From assembly GCF_029892845.1 (NCBI RefSeq), contig NZ_JARXVT010000003.1, positions 1 to 64,000 on the forward strand: a DNA stretch of 64,000 bases. Reading direction: 5' to 3'. Position 1 is the stretch's first letter, and every line of letters begins with the position of its first letter. This document shows, piece after piece, positions 15,352 through 24,533 of the stretch. Origin of the DNA: Aurantimicrobium minutum (lineage in GTDB: Bacteria; Actinomycetota; Actinomycetes; Actinomycetales; Microbacteriaceae). The translations under genes and the position numbers were made by a program. The notes beneath the pieces were generated by a model. The model searched no databases. It was not told the origin of the DNA and saw only the letters and a program-made list of their open reading frames with translations.

Positions 15352-16118
15352 GATGCTGTCCCCTCATGTCCTGGATGGAACCCGGGGGTGTCCAAAGGTT
15401 CTGACGCGTCATCGGGCTGCACCTGTGCAGCAGGTTCACGGTGGAGCCAGTTGGTCAGGCCAAAGACCAACGCAACCAGGGCAGCCGCTAGCACTGGAAC
15501 GCCAGGTGGCGTGAATGGAATCAGGATGGTGGCGAGCACTGCAGCAACCATGGCCACGGCGGCAGCCTGAAGCTGCTTGAGCCTGGGCCACAAGAGCCCC
15601 ACGAACGCAGCAGCTGCAACGGCGTCTAGCCCGAACTTGTTGACGTCCCCTACGAGGTTGCCGAGCAATGCCCCAGCAAACGTGGCGAGGTTCCACCCGA
15701 TATATATGGCAATACCGGTGGTCCAGAAGCCAACCTTCTGGGCGCTTTTCTCATCCTGCGCAATCGCGACTGCGGTTGATTCATCGATGGTGAGCTGGGC
15801 TGCAATTATTCGTCGCCACCATGGTCCCTCTCCCACGATGGGTGCCACTCGCATGGAATAAATGCCATTACGCAGGGCAAGGAATGTGCTGGATGCAATC
15901 GCAGGAATTCCGGCAGCTGCGCCACCTGAAGCAATGATGCCAATCACGGCAAACTGTGAGCCACCAGAAAACAAGACCAGTGAGAGGAAACAGGTCTGCC
16001 AAACATCTAAACCGGCAGCCACACTCAGTGCCCCAAAAGAAACACCATATGCAGCAACAGCAATGCCGACAGAAATGCCAGTTCGAAGGGCGCGCTTATC
16101 AGCAGCAGATAAAGCCAC
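15348..16118 (-). CDS. azlC: AzlC large subunit of branched-chain amino-acid exporter
   Basis: The frame is open up to 16217, but that would cross a terminator and the tRNA-Asn end. The GTG at 16118, four bases after GAGGAGG, is the real start and gives 256 residues. The protein is polytopic and has the AzlC motifs: AAYGVSFGALSVAAGLDVWQ near the start, then SGGSQFAVIG, and LRNGIYSMR with DESTAVAIAQ in the next third. It is the main pore-forming subunit of the AzlCD exporter. It lies just downstream of the tRNA-Asn terminator. Confidence 0.9.
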   Translation of the reverse strand: MALSAADKRALRTGISVGIAVAAYGVSFGALSVAAGLDVWQTCFLSLVLFSGGSQFAVIGIIASGGAAAGIPAIASSTFLALRNGIYSMRVAPIVGEGPWWRRIIAAQLTIDESTAVAIAQDEKSAQKVGFWTTGIAIYIGWNLATFAGALLGNLVGDVNKFGLDAVAAAAFVGLLWPRLKQLQAAAVAMVAAVLATILIPFTPPGVPVLAAALVALVFGLTNWLHREPAAQVQPDDASEPLDTPGFHPGHEGTAS

Positions 16119-16171
16119 GGCGCCTCCTCGGTAAGAACATTCCCACGCTACCGAAGTCCACGGAGGAAAGT

Positions 16172-16204
16172 AAAAAGCCCCTGATCGTGGAGGACCAGGG
16201 GCTT
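16172..16204 (-). terminator. Terminator of tRNA-Asn
   Basis: On the minus strand AAGCCCCTG pairs with CAGGGGCTT around about 12 nt, followed by a T-run (TTTTTA). It lies three bases past the tRNA 3' end. The same CCCCTG/CAGGGG stem core is used by the bioY terminator and by the one at 45871. Confidence 0.88.
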
Positions 16205-16206
16205 CG

Positions 16207-16279
16207 CTCCCCGACATGGACTCGAACCATGAACCTACGCATTAACAGTGCGTTGCTCTGCCAATTGAGCTATCGGGGA
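16207..16279 (-). tRNA. tRNA-Asn (GUU)
   Basis: 73-nt cloverleaf. Acceptor TCCCCGA pairs with TCGGGGA, the D arm is GCTC-AATTGGCA-GAGC, the anticodon stem-loop CGCACTGTTAATGCG has anticodon GTT, and the T arm is CATGG-TTCGAGT-CCATG. The discriminator base is G and CCA is not encoded. A promoter and a terminator flank it. Confidence 0.96.
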
Positions 16280-16294
16280 TTGCTTTTAGGCGTT

Positions 16295-16323
16295 TTTATA
16301 TTACCCCAAATGAGACGGTGCAA
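16295..16323 (-). promoter_or_regulatory. Promoter of tRNA-Asn
   Basis: On the minus strand TTGCAC (16318-16323) and TATAAA (16295-16300) are separated by exactly 17 bp. The predicted start is near 16288, some 9 bases before the mature tRNA 5' end. This is close to the sigma-70-type consensus. Confidence 0.75.
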
Positions 16324-16346
16324 AAACCGCACTAACGTTAACCGCT

Positions 16347-17390
16347 CTAGTAGCCGGCTTCCGTGTCCACAACACCGGTGAACTGCTCCCCTGCAATGAA
16401 GGCAGCAACGTTGCGAGAGATACGTTCCGCCAGCAACGGTGCAGTCATATCCGGCGTATCTGCCATGTGCGGAGTGATGAGAACATTCAGTGCGGTCCAG
16501 AGTGGATGTCCATCCGGAAGAGGCTCAGGCTGGGTGACATCCATAGCAGCGCCATAAATCTTTTCTGAGTTCAAGGCGTCAACAAGTGCATCAGGATCCA
16601 CCAACGGCCCTCGAGCAATGTTCACGAGAACGGCAGTCTTCTTCATCAAGGCAAGTTCTTCAGCGCCAATGAGGTGCGTGGTCTCCCCTGTCAGCGCTGC
16701 AGCAACAACGACAACATCCGCTCCAGGGAGGACTTTGTGAAGTCGGTCTGTGGTGACAGTGCTGGCAGCGCCAGGAACCTGAACTGCTGAGCGCCTGACC
16801 ACGGTGATGGAAGTGTGGAACGGTTCAAGCTGGCGGATGAGTTCGCGGGCGATTCCCCCAGCACCAATGATGACTACGTTTTTGTGGAACAAAGAAATGC
16901 CTTTGGGGACCGCATCCCAGCTGGTTGCACGGATGCGACGAGGGAACAAACGCAAGAGTGCAAAGATCATGCCGAAGGCATGCTCTGCAACAGGCTGGGC
17001 ATAAGAACCCTTTGCACTCGTGAAGACCAGACCATGACGAGATTGTTCTTTGAGAACCTGCGCATAGGCGTCGACACCTGCCCACGGCAGTTGCACCCAG
17101 GTGAGTTGAGGATTAGCTGCGAGCACATCTCCAAGTTCAGAAGACTTTGTGTAGGAGAGCCACACTAAACCGCGAGTATCAGGGCCCAGTGGCTGAAGGT
17201 CTCCCCCAGCTTCAACCACAGCATCACGGAATACTTGGCTACCGCCAATGGTGTTGTCGTCGTGGTTTTCGGGAAGCACAGCAATAGGACCTGATTCAAC
17301 CCGTGGCGAAGTAGCAGAGGTAGTTTCATCTCCCAAGACTGCATTGTGTTGAGGTACCTCACACACGCAATCTTTCTGGCGAATCTTCAT
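16347..17390 (-). CDS. D-isomer-specific 2-hydroxyacid dehydrogenase family protein
   Basis: 347 residues. The NAD-binding core has VVIIGAGGIARELI (about residue 170), and the catalytic trio is visible: Arg in VNIARGPLVD, Glu in TQPEPLPDGHPL, and His in ITPHMAD. The usual substrates are glyoxylate, hydroxypyruvate or similar 2-keto acids; the specificity is not clear. The first 30 residues are an extra, less conserved lead, but ATG 17390 lies 3 bases after the dnaG stop with GAGGA at the right distance, so this start is likely. It is the last gene of the dnaG operon. Confidence 0.85.
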   Translation of the reverse strand: MKIRQKDCVCEVPQHNAVLGDETTSATSPRVESGPIAVLPENHDDNTIGGSQVFRDAVVEAGGDLQPLGPDTRGLVWLSYTKSSELGDVLAANPQLTWVQLPWAGVDAYAQVLKEQSRHGLVFTSAKGSYAQPVAEHAFGMIFALLRLFPRRIRATSWDAVPKGISLFHKNVVIIGAGGIARELIRQLEPFHTSITVVRRSAVQVPGAASTVTTDRLHKVLPGADVVVVAAALTGETTHLIGAEELALMKKTAVLVNIARGPLVDPDALVDALNSEKIYGAAMDVTQPEPLPDGHPLWTALNVLITPHMADTPDMTAPLLAERISRNVAAFIAGEQFTGVVDTEAGY

Positions 17391-17393
17391 GGA

Positions 17394-19319
17394 CTAATCC
17401 TCGCGCAGCAGTCGACGCTTTGTCTCAAGATCGAGGAGTTCTCTCTGAATCTCGCGGCTGACTTCACCTTGATCAACACTGGTGCGCTGGAGACGACCCA
17501 CAAGCTCAGACTTTCGACGAACAAGGTCACGCTCAATCAACGAGATGACAACACCACGGCAGTAAATCTGAGTTTGTTCTGCGTTCTTCTGTGGCAGCGG
17601 AGCGACAGCCAGCTGGGTAACTAGCGGTTTGAAGTCCTGCGGGAGATCATTCTGAATGCGATCAAGCCAGGTTTCCCCGCCGAGTTCATTCACATTCGCA
17701 CCAATGGCATCGCGCACGGTGGCAAGGTTGGCATCCATGATGGCCGACTGGGCTGCCTCTGCAGCAAGCTCAAGTCCGACGAGTTCAGGGTATTGGATCA
17801 GTGCCATCAATGCGTCGCGTTCGAGACGCGTGGAAGGGTCATTCTTCAGTTCAAAGACGCGAGGACCCTCAGGCTCAGAAGGAGTTTCCGTGGACGAATC
17901 GACTGATGCTCCAGGAGCTCCAGCAGGACGACTCGTGGCAGGCCCTGCATAGCCCTGACGTGCACCCTCCGAGGTGGTCTGCATGCCTTTAGAGCGCGAA
18001 GCCTTCACTGCGTTTGAAACAGCAACCTGGGCCTCTGATACGTCCACGCCGGTGAGGCGAGCAAGTTCACGCGTATATCCAGGGCGAAGCGCAGAGTCAC
18101 GAATATCGGCCACAACAGGAGCTGCTTCACGCAGTGCGGCCACTCGTCCCTCGACAGTGTCTAGGTTGTAATTCTTCAGCATCTGACGAATCACGAATTC
18201 AAACATGGGCACCTTGGCGTCCATGAGATCTCGAACAGCTTGTTCGCCTCGCTGTAAACGCAGATCACAGGGATCTAAACCTTCAGGGGCCACTGCTACG
18301 AAGGTCTGCGCAGCGAAGCGTTGTTCTTCAGCAAAAGCTCGCATGGCGGCCTTCTGGCCCGCTGCATCTGGGTCGAAGGTGAAGATGACTTCACCGAGAC
18401 CCGAGTCATCTCCCATGATGCGGCGAATGAGTTTGATGTGCTCCACGCCAAAGCTCGTTCCACAGGTTGCTACTGCTGTGGTCACCCCAGAGAGGTGGGC
18501 AGCCATCACATCGGTATAGCCCTCGACAACAACGACGCGGCGGGATTTCGAGACGTCACGCTTTGCTAAATCCAGTCCGTAGAGGACTTGTTGCTTGTGA
18601 TAGACCGGGGTTTCTGGAGTATTGAGGTACTTAGGGCCCTGGTCATCGTCATAGAGCTTGCGGGCACCAAAACCAATGGTCTGCCCGGTCACATCACGAA
18701 TAGGCCAAATCACGCGACCACGGAAGCGGTCATATACGCCCTTGTCTCCCTGGGAGAGCAAACCTGCTTGCAACTGTTCTTCTTCGGTGAAGCCCTTGGT
18801 CTTGAGGTGGTCACGAAGTTCGTTCCACGCCTTGGGCGCATAGCCAATCCCGAAGTGTTCTGCCGCTGCCTTGTCGAAGCCACGCTCACCAAGGAACTTC
18901 CGGCCTTCTGCAGCACCAGGCGCAGCAAGCTGCGCCACGAAGAATTCAGCGGCAGCAGTATTGGCAGCCAGAATGCGAGAACGGTTGCCAGACTCATTTG
19001 GCTTGCCTGAGCCTTCTTCGTAGTGAAGTTCAAAGTTGATGCGCTGAGCGAGACGCTCAATGGACTCCGTGAAGCTGAGGTGGTCCATCTTCTGGATGAA
19101 GGTATAGACGTCACCGGACTCTCCACATCCAAAGCAGTGGAAGTAGCCCACCGTAGGACGAACGTGGAAGCTCGGTGAGCGCTCATCGTGGAAAGGACAC
19201 AGTCCTTTCATGGAGCCCACACCAGCGCTCTTGAGTGTTACGTAGTCACCGATGACATCGGCGATGTTGACGCGCTGCTTGAGCTCTTCCACGTCTGCTT
19301 GACGAATACGGCCTGCCAC
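17394..19319 (-). CDS. dnaG: DNA primase
   Basis: GTG 19319 shares one base with the dgt stop (TAGTG) and gives VAGRIRQADVEELKQRV, the normal DnaG opening; 641 residues. The zinc ribbon (CPFH...CFGC, about residues 39-65) and the Toprim core (VVVEGYTDVMAAH, then FTFDPDAAGQKA) are intact. A Pro/Ser-rich linker near 445-480 precedes the C-terminal helicase-binding domain. It makes the RNA primers for DNA replication. The dgt-dnaG pair is common in actinobacteria. Confidence 0.95.
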   Translation of the reverse strand: MAGRIRQADVEELKQRVNIADVIGDYVTLKSAGVGSMKGLCPFHDERSPSFHVRPTVGYFHCFGCGESGDVYTFIQKMDHLSFTESIERLAQRINFELHYEEGSGKPNESGNRSRILAANTAAAEFFVAQLAAPGAAEGRKFLGERGFDKAAAEHFGIGYAPKAWNELRDHLKTKGFTEEEQLQAGLLSQGDKGVYDRFRGRVIWPIRDVTGQTIGFGARKLYDDDQGPKYLNTPETPVYHKQQVLYGLDLAKRDVSKSRRVVVVEGYTDVMAAHLSGVTTAVATCGTSFGVEHIKLIRRIMGDDSGLGEVIFTFDPDAAGQKAAMRAFAEEQRFAAQTFVAVAPEGLDPCDLRLQRGEQAVRDLMDAKVPMFEFVIRQMLKNYNLDTVEGRVAALREAAPVVADIRDSALRPGYTRELARLTGVDVSEAQVAVSNAVKASRSKGMQTTSEGARQGYAGPATSRPAGAPGASVDSSTETPSEPEGPRVFELKNDPSTRLERDALMALIQYPELVGLELAAEAAQSAIMDANLATVRDAIGANVNELGGETWLDRIQNDLPQDFKPLVTQLAVAPLPQKNAEQTQIYCRGVVISLIERDLVRRKSELVGRLQRTSVDQGEVSREIQRELLDLETKRRLLRED

Positions 19320-20626
19320 TAGGAAATCACCTGCGCAGAATTGTTCCCGCCACACAGACGGTCATGCCAGGCGAAAGCAGATTGGTCGGTCAGGCTCGCA
19401 ACCTGGTCAATAACGATTCGGCGACGGACAGCTTCATCAGTGGTATTTTTCCAATCCTCACCGAAGTGTGGATCAAGAACAGCTGGGCCGCCTTGGAAAA
19501 GTGCATTACATAAATCGGTAAGCACCTCACGCTGGTGAGCATAAACAGGCTTCCGTGCATTTGTAGTCATCACGAACGCAGCAACTATTCCCTTCAGCAC
19601 AGCAATCTCAGCCCGGACCTCAGCAGGAACAATCACGTTGCCACCGAAGCGAACCAGGTTCTGCTGCGGATGGGCTTCGCGCGTCGCGTGAACGGCAGCA
19701 TGCGCAAAACGTCCAATCAGCTGGCTGGTCAAGTTCTTGAGCTTGGCTTGCGCGATGCGCGAGCCATCCCATGTGTCTACCCAAACATCGAGGTTGTCTA
19801 AGCGGTCAAAGGCGGCAATGAGTTCATCGTGAGTGAACTCACCACCAATCCACTCAAACATCGACTCAACGAGTTCATCGTGGTTAACACGAGCACCCAG
19901 CTCGCCTGCATCAACGTAGCCGTTGACAATGGCGTCTTCGAAGTCGTGCACGGAGTAGGCGATGTCATCACTGAGGTCCATTACCTGTGCTTCGATGCAA
20001 CGCTGGCGGTCAGGTGCACCTTGGCGCATCCAGTCAAAGACATCAACATCATCGGCATAGAACCCAAACTTGGCACGGCCGGTGGGATCAATCACGGCCT
20101 GCTGTTCGGGCCAGGGATACTTCGTGCTGGCATCCAAACTGGCCCGGGTGAGGTTCAAGCCAAAGCTGCGCCCGTCGGTTCCAAAAACTTTGGGCTCGAG
20201 GCGGGTGATCAAACGAAGAGTTTGAGCATTACCTTCAAATCCCCCGATGTCCTCAGACCACGTACTCAAAGCTTTCTCACCATTGTGGCCAAAGGGCGGG
20301 TGCCCGATGTCATGAGCAAGACACGCAGTGTCAACTACATCTGGATCAAGACGCAAACGTCCAGCGATCTCACGACCAACCTGAGCAACCTCAAGTGAAT
20401 GAGTGAGGCGGTTACGAGCAAAGTCGAGACCTGCTGTGGGACTGAGAACTTGGGTCTTTGCAGAAAGGCGACGCAGCGCACTTGAATGCAGCAAACGCGC
20501 ACGGTCACGCGCAAAGTCGGAACGACGTGAGGAGTGTGTCTCCTCGAGCATGCGCTCGGCATCAAACTCGGAGTATCCCGGGGTAATTGTCGGGATAGAA
20601 GCGGTTTCGTGAATGTGATCAGACAT
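19319..20626 (-). CDS. dgt: Deoxyguanosinetriphosphate triphosphohydrolase-like protein
   Basis: 435 residues of the HD superfamily. The metal-binding motif is VDTACLAHDIGHPPFGHNGE (about residue 100), with upstream RLTHSLEV and a later Asp in DLSDDIAYSVHD. It hydrolyses dNTPs to nucleoside and triphosphate, which affects dNTP pools next to primase. The ATG shares one base with the dusB stop (TAATG), and its stop shares one base with dnaG, so the three are coupled. Confidence 0.93.
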   Translation of the reverse strand: MSDHIHETASIPTITPGYSEFDAERMLEETHSSRRSDFARDRARLLHSSALRRLSAKTQVLSPTAGLDFARNRLTHSLEVAQVGREIAGRLRLDPDVVDTACLAHDIGHPPFGHNGEKALSTWSEDIGGFEGNAQTLRLITRLEPKVFGTDGRSFGLNLTRASLDASTKYPWPEQQAVIDPTGRAKFGFYADDVDVFDWMRQGAPDRQRCIEAQVMDLSDDIAYSVHDFEDAIVNGYVDAGELGARVNHDELVESMFEWIGGEFTHDELIAAFDRLDNLDVWVDTWDGSRIAQAKLKNLTSQLIGRFAHAAVHATREAHPQQNLVRFGGNVIVPAEVRAEIAVLKGIVAAFVMTTNARKPVYAHQREVLTDLCNALFQGGPAVLDPHFGEDWKNTTDEAVRRRIVIDQVASLTDQSAFAWHDRLCGGNNSAQVIS

Positions 20627-21810
20627 TAGCCACCACTCGCATCGATTTCAGCGTGGGCAACAACGGCCTTTTCAGCGTCGCTGAGCGACTGTGAAGCCAA
20701 CCACTGATCAGGCAGAGAAGGTCGCTTGGGCGTGCCCTGGCGACCACGCTGACCCTCGGCATCTGCACCGGGGTATGGCACCGACCAGTCGAGCTGTCCA
20801 AGGAGGTCGTCCAAGTGCTGCAAGCTCGTGACCTGAGCCAGTTGAGAGCGCACGTCTCCCCCGACGGGATACCCCTTGAAGTACCACGCCATGTGCTTGC
20901 GAATATCGCGGCAGGCATGCTCTTCAGTGTCAAAGAATTCAATCAACAACTCAAGGTGACGGCGAAGCGTGGCTGCGACATAACCCAGCGTGGGCTCAAC
21001 CCTGTTACCGGGTTCTTGTAATCCAGCACGCTCGCGGAACGCGGCGTCCAATTCAGCGAATAGCCATGGACGCCCAAGGCATCCGCGTCCAACCACAACA
21101 CCATCACAGTCAGTCTGATCCATCATGCGAATCGCGTCTTCAGCAGACCAGATGTCGCCATTACCTAGAACAGGAACACTTGTGATGGCTTGCTTGAGCT
21201 CACCGATGGCGTTCCAGTCAGCGTGCCCTGAGTAAAACTCAGCAGCCGTGCGACCGTGCAGAGCAATTGCGGACACTCCAGCACCCTCAGCTGCTTTCCC
21301 CGCTTCGATGAAGGTGAGGTGGTCTGCGTCGATACCTTTACGCATCTTGATGGTCAGAGGAATGTCTCCTGCCGCCTTGACTGCTTCTTCAACAATCTCG
21401 CGGAACAGATCTTTCTTCCAAGGCAAAGCAGAACCGCCACCCTTGCGGGTGACCTTGGGTACGGGGCAACCAAAGTTCAAGTCAATGTGGTCTGCGCGGT
21501 CTTCTGCCACCAGCATGGTCACTGCTTCACGCACTGTTTTGGGTGCAACACCATAAAGCTGAATGGAGCGGATTTCTTCGCTTGGGTGGGTCTGAATCAA
21601 ATGCATTGAGCCTGGTGTGCGCTCAACGAGTGCACGAGAGGTAATCATCTCGGAGACGAAGATTCCGGAGCCCTGCTCGCGGCAGAGGCGACGGTAGGCC
21701 ATGTTAGTAATTCCAGCCATGGGTGCGAGTACGACAGGAACCTCGGCCTGAATAGGCCCAATGTTCAAATTGCCCGCGCGGGCACCTGTCTTCACACTCG
21801 TCATCGTCAT
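20626..21810 (-). CDS. dusB: tRNA-dihydrouridine synthase
   Basis: 394 residues. An FMN-binding TIM barrel opens with VPVVLAPMAGITNMAYRRLCR. The catalytic Cys is in DLNFGCPVPKVTRKGGGSAL (about residue 110), followed by MRKGID and a VGRGCLGRPWLF phosphate-binding loop. It reduces uridines in the tRNA D loop; the DusB subtype is assigned by overall resemblance. It has a C-terminal extension past the usual helical domain. It starts the tightly coupled dusB-dgt-dnaG group. Confidence 0.92.
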   Translation of the reverse strand: MTMTSVKTGARAGNLNIGPIQAEVPVVLAPMAGITNMAYRRLCREQGSGIFVSEMITSRALVERTPGSMHLIQTHPSEEIRSIQLYGVAPKTVREAVTMLVAEDRADHIDLNFGCPVPKVTRKGGGSALPWKKDLFREIVEEAVKAAGDIPLTIKMRKGIDADHLTFIEAGKAAEGAGVSAIALHGRTAAEFYSGHADWNAIGELKQAITSVPVLGNGDIWSAEDAIRMMDQTDCDGVVVGRGCLGRPWLFAELDAAFRERAGLQEPGNRVEPTLGYVAATLRRHLELLIEFFDTEEHACRDIRKHMAWYFKGYPVGGDVRSQLAQVTSLQHLDDLLGQLDWSVPYPGADAEGQRGRQGTPKRPSLPDQWLASQSLSDAEKAVVAHAEIDASGG

Positions 21811-21870
21811 TCGCTCCTGTGTATCCAGTATCCCACGTTGTGTGCTGGGACTGTAGCCGAATGAGAAGAG

Positions 21871-22515
21871 TTAGTTTCTGTTTTCTGCAGCTTCTGTGAG
21901 TGCTGCAGCGAAGGTGGCGGAATCCTGTGCACCAGAGATGCCGTATTTGCCGTCAATGACATAGAACGGAACACCGTTGATGCCATACGCCTGAGCCTGG
22001 GCCATATCTGCCTTCACGGCATCAAGGAACTCCTCCTCGATCAGTGAACGCAGCACATCGGCCTCATCAAGGCCAACTTCAGCAGCTAACTTGGCCAGGT
22101 TCTCGCTCTTGCCGACATGCTCTCCGTCGATGAAGTAGGCCTTGAGGAGGCGTTCTTTCATCTCGAGTTGCTTGCCATGTGCTTTGGCATAGTGCAGGAG
22201 CTCATGCGCCTTGATGGTGTTGGTCTGGTGCACCTGGTCATAGTTGTAGTGCAGACCCACACTCTCGGCAATGCCAGTAACGCGCTCTAACATCTGGTGC
22301 ACCTGCTCAACAGGAATACCTTTACGTTCACTCAGGTACTGAACAGGATCGCCCTCGAAGTCGACGGGAGTATCGGGAGCAAGCTCAAACGAGTGGTACT
22401 CAATCTCAACAGGGCGGCCATAGAGCTCTGCGCCCTTCTCAAACTTGCGCTTGCCGATGTAACACCAGGGGCACTGCACGTCAGACCAGATATCGACCTT
22501 GAGGGGATTGGTCAT
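21871..22515 (-). CDS. DsbA/FrnE-family oxidoreductase
   Basis: 214 residues with a thioredoxin fold and a long helical insert. The active site is CPWC in DVQCPWCYIGKRKFEKG, near residue 15. The cis-Pro loop is NGVPFYVIDGKYGISGAQ. No signal peptide is present, so it is cytoplasmic, as is usual for FrnE and 2-hydroxychromene-isomerase-like members. They may help disulfide or thiol stress chemistry. The ATG overlaps the stop of the upstream CDP-glycerol-transferase-like gene by 4 bp. Confidence 0.88.
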   Translation of the reverse strand: MTNPLKVDIWSDVQCPWCYIGKRKFEKGAELYGRPVEIEYHSFELAPDTPVDFEGDPVQYLSERKGIPVEQVHQMLERVTGIAESVGLHYNYDQVHQTNTIKAHELLHYAKAHGKQLEMKERLLKAYFIDGEHVGKSENLAKLAAEVGLDEADVLRSLIEEEFLDAVKADMAQAQAYGINGVPFYVIDGKYGISGAQDSATFAAALTEAAENRN

Positions 22516-23696
22516 GAATAATCCTTTGCAACGAGTTCAATAATGGTCTGGGCCGCAGATGCAGGCTGTGGGCGAACTGCCGTAACGAGAGCTTGAATTT
22601 CAGCAGTTCGGTCTGGCAAAGATCCCGATTGGGCCTGCGCAATGGCTTGTTCAACTTCCAGCATCGTGTGAACTGTAACGGTAGAAGCTGCTGCGACATT
22701 CCCCAATGGAGAGAAGTCCCAGTGCACCTTTTTTTCCCAAAAGATGGCGGGCTTCCCTGTCACAAGTGGGTATTCCGCGAGGAATGAGACTCCGTCGGTC
22801 ACCAGCGCATCTGAAGCAAGCAACAGGGCAGTCAACGGGGCGCCAAGATCGGTGAAAGTGTTGGGAAGAGCATCCCAGCGCGAACGCCAGTCATCGACCT
22901 CTTCTTGTGTCATCACTTCACGGTCAGTCATGGTGCCAAACAAGAATGGATGTGGCCTGAAGACAATGTCCATCTCCGGGTGCGATCTAGCGAAGGCCAA
23001 CATAGGTTCACGTTGGTCGTTGAAATGACCAAAGTTCAACCAGCGATCGGCATAACTGTGATGGGGTGCCCAAATCAGTTTGAAAGGTTCTGTTTTCGCA
23101 TTGTGTTCTCTCACAATGGGCCAGATTGAGGGGACTTCTGATTTAGCAGCCATCAAGGCATCAATCTTGGGCGTTCCGGTCAAGAAAGCGTGATCACCGC
23201 GACCGCTGGCATCAAAGGCAGCTTTGGTGTCAGCATCTTGCAAGAACACCATGTGAGCTAGTTGGTGAGTGGGCTGAGTGTATTGATGCGGAGCAACACC
23301 CGACTCCCCCGGCTCCTGCACGAGAGAAGTGGAGAAGTAGGGAACGTAGCAAACTTTGGTGAACTCGACCAGTTTTTCTATCTGGTAGTTCTTCTTGTAG
23401 TTGCGCTGCCAGGGATAGTTCAAGAACACATAGTCAGGGGCAAGTTCTTTGAGCCTGGCCAGGCCATCTTTGCTCTTCTTGAAAGAAAAACGCTCATGTG
23501 CGATGCCCTGAGAGTCAAGAAAAGCACTTACCTTTTTCTCATCACGGAACTTGTCATAACCGGTGAGCTTGCGCGGCAAAGAAACCACCAGCGGATCAAA
23601 GCGAGGGTCTGCCAGCATTCCTCGATAGACAGCATCAAGCGCATCCCAGGCTTCGAAATAGAAGCCGAGGAAGACCACTCGGATAGGTCTGCTCAT
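22512..23696 (-). CDS. CDP-glycerol glycerophosphotransferase-like (TagF/TarB type) protein
   Basis: 394 residues. The C-terminal half resembles the CDP-glycerol:glycerophosphate transferase fold: LIWAPHHSYAD, then IVFRPHPFL and a LASDALVTDGVSFLAEYPLVTGKPAIF stretch that holds the nucleotide-binding Asp/Ser. The N-terminal half is a Rossmann-like acceptor domain (VVFLGFYFEAWDALDAVY). The family builds teichoic acid-like chains or adds polyol phosphates to surface glycans. It lacks membrane helices. It lies 36 bp after uppS, which makes the carrier lipid for such polymers; no other glycopolymer gene is nearby, so the role is uncertain. Confidence 0.7.
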   Translation of the reverse strand: MSRPIRVVFLGFYFEAWDALDAVYRGMLADPRFDPLVVSLPRKLTGYDKFRDEKKVSAFLDSQGIAHERFSFKKSKDGLARLKELAPDYVFLNYPWQRNYKKNYQIEKLVEFTKVCYVPYFSTSLVQEPGESGVAPHQYTQPTHQLAHMVFLQDADTKAAFDASGRGDHAFLTGTPKIDALMAAKSEVPSIWPIVREHNAKTEPFKLIWAPHHSYADRWLNFGHFNDQREPMLAFARSHPEMDIVFRPHPFLFGTMTDREVMTQEEVDDWRSRWDALPNTFTDLGAPLTALLLASDALVTDGVSFLAEYPLVTGKPAIFWEKKVHWDFSPLGNVAAASTVTVHTMLEVEQAIAQAQSGSLPDRTAEIQALVTAVRPQPASAAQTIIELVAKDYS

Positions 23697-23732
23697 GCCA
23701 CGACTTTAGGCGGAGAAAGAACTCTGCGCAGG

Positions 23733-24533
23733 CTATTTCGCGCTGGGCTTATCAATAGCCCCGCCGAATCTGCGATCGCGACCAATGTATTGCTCAATGC
23801 TTTCCCACAGGTCTGTGCGCGAGAAAGAAGGCCAGAGCTGGTTCAGGAACACCATTTCGGCATATGCCGATTGCCAGAGCAAGAAGTTCGATGTGCGCTG
23901 TTCTCCGCTGGAACGAACAAAGAGATCCACATCGGGCATATCTGGAATGTAGAGGTTTTTCGCGAGGTACTTCTCAGTGACCTTGCTGGGGTTGATCTTT
24001 CCTGAGGCAACATCTTCTGCGATCTTGCGCACCGCGTCCGCTATTTCTGTACGACCGCCATAGTTCACACACATGGTCAAAGTCAGAGTCTTGTTGTTCT
24101 TGGTGAGTTCTTCGGCGTATTGAAGCTCGTCAATCACGGATGCCCACAGCTTGGGCTTGCGGCCTGCCCAGCGCACGCGCACATCCCATTCGTTGAGCTG
24201 ATCGCGACGTCGGTGGAGAACATCACGGTTGAAGCCCATCAAGAAGCGCACTTCATCAGGTGAGCGCTTCCAGTTCTCGGTGCTGAAGGCATAGACACTG
24301 AGGTGCTTCACACCAGCCTGAATTGCTCCGGCCACAACATCAAGCAGAGCTGCTTCACCGGCTTTGTGGCCTTCCACACGGGTGAGACCGCGCTGGTTCG
24401 CCCAGCGTCCATTGCCATCCATCACGATGGCAACGTGGTTAGGAACAGCACCATCAAAGGAAGGTGGATAGACACCCGTCCAGTCAATGGGCTTGTATTC
24501 GACCGCGTCTGTGTGAGTGTAGGGCTTACTCAT
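23733..24533 (-). CDS. uppS: Isoprenyl (undecaprenyl) diphosphate synthase, cis type
   Basis: The frame is open to 24785, but ATG 24533 overlaps the recO stop by 4 bp (ATGA) and gives 266 residues, the family's usual length. Motifs: [18 protein letters not shown] with the catalytic Asp, [26 protein letters not shown] and, near the C-terminus, [20 protein letters not shown]. It condenses isopentenyl diphosphates to the long-chain carrier lipid used for cell wall synthesis. Confidence 0.95.
   Translation of the reverse strand: MSKPYTHTDAVEYKPIDWTGVYPPSFDGAVPNHVAIVMDGNGRWANQRGLTRVEGHKAGEAALLDVVAGAIQAGVKHLSVYAFSTENWKRSPDEVRFLMGFNRDVLHRRRDQLNEWDVRVRWAGRKPKLWASVIDELQYAEELTKNNKTLTLTMCVNYGGRTEIADAVRKIAEDVASGKINPSKVTEKYLAKNLYIPDMPDVDLFVRSSGEQRTSNFLLWQSAYAEMVFLNQLWPSFSRTDLWESIEQYIGRDRRFGGAIDKPSAK

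Noticed and set aside
16119-16217. N-terminal extension of the AzlC frame to an ATG at 16217
   Set aside because: It would cross the tRNA-Asn terminator and enter the tRNA gene; GTG 16118 has a strong ribosome site.
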